Source of the DNA: Setaria digitata
Taxonomy: Eukaryota; Nematoda; Chromadorea; Rhabditida; Setariidae
Direction: 5' to 3'
Length of the DNA stretch: 59,845 nucleotides
Assembly: GCA_003640385.1 (NCBI GenBank)
Contig: RCAB01000401.1
Coordinates: forward strand, 1 to 59,845
Shown: positions 55,667 through 59,845 of the stretch, piece after piece
How the letters are laid out: each line of letters starts with the position of its first letter
Position numbering within the stretch: position 1 is the stretch's first letter
Made by a program: the position numbers and the translations under genes
The notes under the pieces: model-generated
What the model saw: only the letters and a program-made list of their open reading frames with translations
Told to the model about the DNA's origin: nothing
Database searches by the model: none

Positions 55667-56264
55667 TAACTATTTTTTATATTGAAGGTTTACAATGTTT
55701 CAGAAGAAATATGTTTATGAACACACTTCTCGCAGTAGGGATTTGCATAAATTTAACATTTTTTTCTGAATTTGTAAAATATGAAAGACTGGATAATAGG
55801 AGTCTTAATTTATTGGATTGCTCGGTTCGGTTCTGAACGGTTGTGCCGTCGAATCGCCTCTACACTCGAAAGATTCGTTATATTACGTGCCTTTCTTTTG
55901 CTAGCTTATAGTTGTAAAACTAACGGCGAGCGCCAATTTTATCTTCAACAGTCTGCTTGCTAAAATTGATGCGGTGTCCCTTGCTGTCGTTAATTGTGGA
56001 CACTCAGCTGAAAAGGCGTTTCAAAAGTGGCAGCTATTGCGGTAAAATCTAGTTACTTATTAGTTTTCTGCTTTCTGTCTTCGGTTGATAGTTGGGTTAA
56101 TTCTTGTGGATTTCGTAGAGCTCAAAAAACGCCCATAGATTTTTGTTGGAATTCTTGACAGATAAAGATATTATAGAACACTTAAAGCTACTTCGATAAT
56201 CATCTTACAGGTTTTTCACGGACTTTGTGTATCACAAATTTTGATTGGTTAAAATTGGAAAGAA
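55667..56264. other. Spacer and 5' region of eIF5
   Basis: About 600 bp between the cysteine-rich gene stop and the eIF5 ATG, same strand. A good acceptor (CATCTTACAG) ends at 56210, 54 nt before the eIF5 start. It could be the eIF5 spliced-leader site or the end of a 5' UTR intron. No other gene was seen. Confidence 0.5.
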
Positions 56265-58825
56265 ATGGCGATCAATATCAATCGCAATGTGCTCGATCCT
56301 TTTTATCGTTACAAAATGCCCCGCCTCCAAGCCAAAGTAAGCGATTTACTTTCCAACAGCTGGAAGGATGTTCCTTTCTATGCTATGTAGTCTTTTTTTT
56401 TTTCATAAAGCGCTCTGCAGGTCGAAGGAAAAGGCAACGGTATCAAAACTGTCATTGCAAACATGACCGAAATTGCCAAAGCCCTTGAACGCCCACCAAC
56501 TTGTAAGCTTTTTGTTTCGTAAAGATGTGGTTTCTACTGTTATTTATTTATTTTGTATTTTACTGATTTTGCAATTATGAAAGTTCATTTCATAGTAGCC
56601 TTATTTTTTTCATACTATTTTGTATTAAAAATCGTATTTTCTTCGTATTATTTTAAAAGACCATTTTTTGCGTTGAGAAGAATTGTACTTTTGAAAATTT
56701 TAAATTTTCTATTATATATTGAAAACCATAGTATTATCGGTTTTTCCATATAATTTCCCTCATTATTTATGTAAACTAGAAGTATGTGTAAAATGAAATG
56801 CAGTATTTTCATCTCATCTTTAAATTCAGACTCCATTGCTGTTTATTGAATAGAATCAAATTACCACAAATATCACCACTTTTATTACAGACCCAACCAA
56901 ATATTTTGGGTGTGAGTTGGGTGCGCAGACTAATTTTGACATGAAAAATGAACGTTTTATCGTGAACGGTGAACATGACGCAGCCAAACTGCAGGATATT
57001 CTAGATGGTTTCATCAGAAAATTTGTCCTCTGTGCAGCATGTGAGAATCCGGAAACTACTTTGGTAAGACATTCACTGTTGTTGTTTCATTTTATTTCTC
57101 TTGCTTCAAGATTTTATTTTTCCTGAAGCTTGGTGTAAAACGTCTTTTCAGGTTGTGAAAAAAGGCCAGATTCATAGTAAATGTAAAGCTTGTGGAAATA
57201 CTTCAATCATTGATCCTAAGCATAAGTTATCGACATTTATCATGAAGAATCCCCCCAAAGTGGATGAGAAGGAAAAAAAGGAGAATGGCAACAGTGGTTC
57301 AACAGATAATTCGATAATAGATGGGGAAGTCCCGAGTGATAAAGATTTGGTAAGTGCAAACTGAAAAACCCAATTAATTAGTTTTGTTCTGAAATCCTGT
57401 TTTACCATTTCTTCGTAATAATCTTGTAGAATGGGAGTGCATCGGATGTTGATGACGACTGGGCGGAACCAATTGATGACCCTGCTGGTGGAGTTTCTGC
57501 TCAAATTGGTAAACTGATAATTAGCAAAGATCTCGATAAACCAATTGAGGAGCGGCTTGATATGCTTCATCAGTATTTTCTCAAAGCTAAAGCCGATGGC
57601 ACTCTTCAAGTAACCAAACATGTTTAATTTCTTTCAAATGGTTTTGTGAGTCATAGTTTTTTCAATGGATTTCTCAGGAGTAGGAATACTCTCCGTGGAC
57701 CGTCATATCTATACACGATCGGATCTTTGTTTCCAAAAAAAAAATTTAGCTGAATGGCTAGCTTTTGAAATAAATTTATAACTTGAGAAATAGTCAGTCA
57801 GGAACTTGTAACAAATGGTTCATATTACAGAATAGTAAAAAATTACTAAATGAATCGGAAAGACTGGAACTGAAATCAAAAGCTACTCTTTTACTGGCTG
57901 ATGTTTTGTTTGATACAAATGTTGTTAATCAGATTATGGAATACCGGAACATCCTTCTGCGTTTTACTGTGAACGACCACAAGGTCTGCATCTCATCTCT
58001 TTGAAATTCTTCGTTGCATTTGAGCTTAAATTCTTTGAAGATCCGAATCGGTTAATGCTTGGATCTCTCCATTCAACTTCAGGCTCAGCGTCATCTTCTG
58101 GGCGGTATTGAACAACTTATTTCAAAACATGTCGATACTTTGTTGCCAAAATCAGCCCATATCATTAAAGCGCTGTACGATACCGATGTAATAGAAGAAG
58201 AAGTTCTTCTTCTCTGGGGTGAGAAGGTATGAGGATAGAATTGTTTTTAAAATTTTAAAGATTTGGCCCTTTAAAATCGAAACTAGTAAAAGCAGAGGTT
58301 GTACTGGTTACTAATTTAAGCCGAGCAAGAAGTACGTTAAGAAGAAACTCTGTGCAGAGATTATCAATAAAGCGCAACCCGTTTTGGAATGGTTGAAGAA
58401 TGCGGAAGAAGATGAAAGCGACGATGAGGACGATGAAGATGGAGCTGTTGAGGTGTGATTTCAATTTCTGGATTTCAATTTTTTTTAGTACGGCCATTAC
58501 GCATGTCACGTCATTTCCTTCACGTATATCATTGCTTTTGGTTTTAGGGAACGATGGTTTTTTTTTAAGTAACAGTTTCTCATTGTGAGATTAGTGTTGA
58601 GTTAAATATGTGGCAAGTGAACATAAGTTAAAATTGAAGAACCACGATTTGGTTCATTGCATCTCGGATTTGAATTTATACCTTTATTGTTTACTGCAGT
58701 TTGATGATCGCGCCCGAAAAGTGGGGACAATTGAAATGGATGCAACTAAGGCGAATGGTAATGTTCGAGCTGTTGAGGCAAAGATTGAAGATGATGGTGA
58801 AGAAGTTGATATTGATGACATTTAA
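56265..58825 (+). CDS. eif5: Eukaryotic translation initiation factor 5 (eIF5)
   Basis: Nine exons, all in phase: 56265-56336, 56421-56502, 56891-57063, 57152-57349, 57430-57609, 57831-57983, 58083-58226, 58321-58452, 58700-58825, 419 aa, close to the usual family length. The N-terminal domain begins [20 protein letters not shown], with Arg15 at the position of the GAP arginine finger. A four-Cys zinc ribbon follows (Cys99, Cys102, Cys120, Cys123). After an acidic linker with DDDWAEP comes the C-terminal HEAT/W2 domain with its two acidic-aromatic ends ([11 protein letters not shown], and [12 protein letters not shown] plus an Asp/Glu run). eIF5 acts in the cytosolic 43S complex: it stimulates GTP hydrolysis by eIF2 at the start codon and bridges eIF2beta, eIF3 and eIF1. 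The tail ends VDIDDI. Exon 6 uses an unusual donor, GTCTGC. Confidence 0.97.
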
Positions 58826-59845
58826 GTGGATTCCAGTGCTTTGGCACAAAAGAGTTTCGTCAACCTGAAAAGATGATGTTTCGTATTATAAATTATCCAT
58901 TTCTGTCTCCCTCTCTCTACTGAATTTCTCCGCAGTTGCAGAACCTTGATTACTGCGAAAATTTCATTGTTTTATGTCATTAACATCATCCTCGGCTTTG
59001 TCGTCCTTTCACTTGCTCTTGTTTTTATCTTAGCAGTCCAGTGACAGTTTTCTTTTTTGTATTCATTATCCATTACACGATTTCCTCTTGTTCATTATCG
59101 TTGGATTAGTATACTCCAAATTATCTTATTCATACGTATTAGAGAGGGTCTGGCGAGGATTGAAAGATGGAGTTTTGCCGTAAGTCTTAAAGAGATAAAT
59201 TTGCATTGCTATATTTCTCTCATGACAGAGTGTACGGATTCCTATGAATTCATATAGTTTCGCTATAGGATAACATAAAATGATGATGATGTTAAACGAT
59301 GGTTCTGTCGATGTGCAGCAGTGGGCTGGGTTTGAGGTTCAGCACAAATGAGATGGAGATCAATAAATAGACAGGTGTGAGAGGAAGATGGCGGTATAGC
59401 TGTCATGTTTAGGCTTAGTTGTTGACCAGAAATATCGTCAATGTTGGCTGAGCATTTTACATTTACAAAAAAAAAAATGTATTTGGGAAATGACTACGCA
59501 ATGGTCTTTATAAAGCGAAAGCACAGGTGAAGGATAGGAAATAATGTGGTGAGCTGGGAATGATACATTACATAGGAGAACTAAAATACTGGCAGAGTAT
59601 CTTGTATTCTTCCTTGCAGTTCATTTTTATCACATTTCGTACTTCCTGTGACATGAACAAAAGTTTCATGGAACAAGTAACAGGATCGAGCTGGATGGTG
59701 CTCTGAAAAAAAAAAAAAACTACGGAGAACTGCTTTTGAAAAGACCTCCGTGACAAAAGTCAACCGGATCCTTAGCTTCAGTTCTTTTCAAGAACTTAAA
59801 AGCATCCTACAGTCAGACAGCGGTTTTTATATATATATATATATA
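58826..59845. other. eIF5 3' flank to window end
   Basis: About 1 kb after the eIF5 stop. The first few hundred bases are presumably 3' UTR. No exon with recognisable content follows. The window ends in a TA run from about 59828. Confidence 0.5.
59828..59845. repeat. TA microsatellite cut by window end
   Basis: Alternating TA bases run to the last position, so the true length of the repeat is unknown. Confidence 0.85.

Overview
The window is AT-rich animal DNA with multi-exon genes, and it looks nematode. It carries one-to-one relatives of C. elegans genes (NO66/JMJC-1, PLK-1, eIF5). Introns are short, with GT..TTTCAG boundaries. Several start codons sit directly behind a TTTCAG-like acceptor with no usable upstream donor, as expected for spliced-leader trans-splicing. 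Intron lengths and intergenic distances resemble a parasitic (clade III-like) nematode more than Caenorhabditis. The species is an inference only.

Layout. 321-5907 (+) is a NO66-type JmjC ribosomal oxygenase of 17 exons. It converges tail-to-tail on 6252-7762 (-), a five-exon SAM-dependent O-methyltransferase. 10463-13862 (-) is a PLD3/PLD4-type HKD phospholipase D whose first, probably membrane-spanning, exon was not found. 13863-19575 is AT-rich and gene-free and holds a perfect 48-bp palindrome. 19576-24971 (-) is an F-box protein gene. 24972-42317 is a large gene-poor tract with one doubtful 154-codon ORF. 42318-47313 (-) is the polo-like kinase plk-1, 13 exons, complete. 49181-50197 (-) is a small complete secreted phospholipase A2-like gene whose catalytic His and Ca-binding Asp are replaced. 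53372-55666 (+) is a chain of phase-compatible exons for an unrecognised cysteine-rich protein. 56265-58825 (+) is eIF5, nine exons, complete.

Three single-N assembly joints (9035, 9902, 42607) are each flanked by near-identical 101-132 bp copies. These are most likely unmerged contig ends and not biological duplications.

The genes are unrelated housekeeping and accessory functions, with no pathway linking them. I found no mobile element with coding capacity, no CRISPR array, no rRNA and no tRNA. The most interesting items are the PLA2-like pseudoenzyme candidate and the cysteine-rich gene pieced together from short exons.
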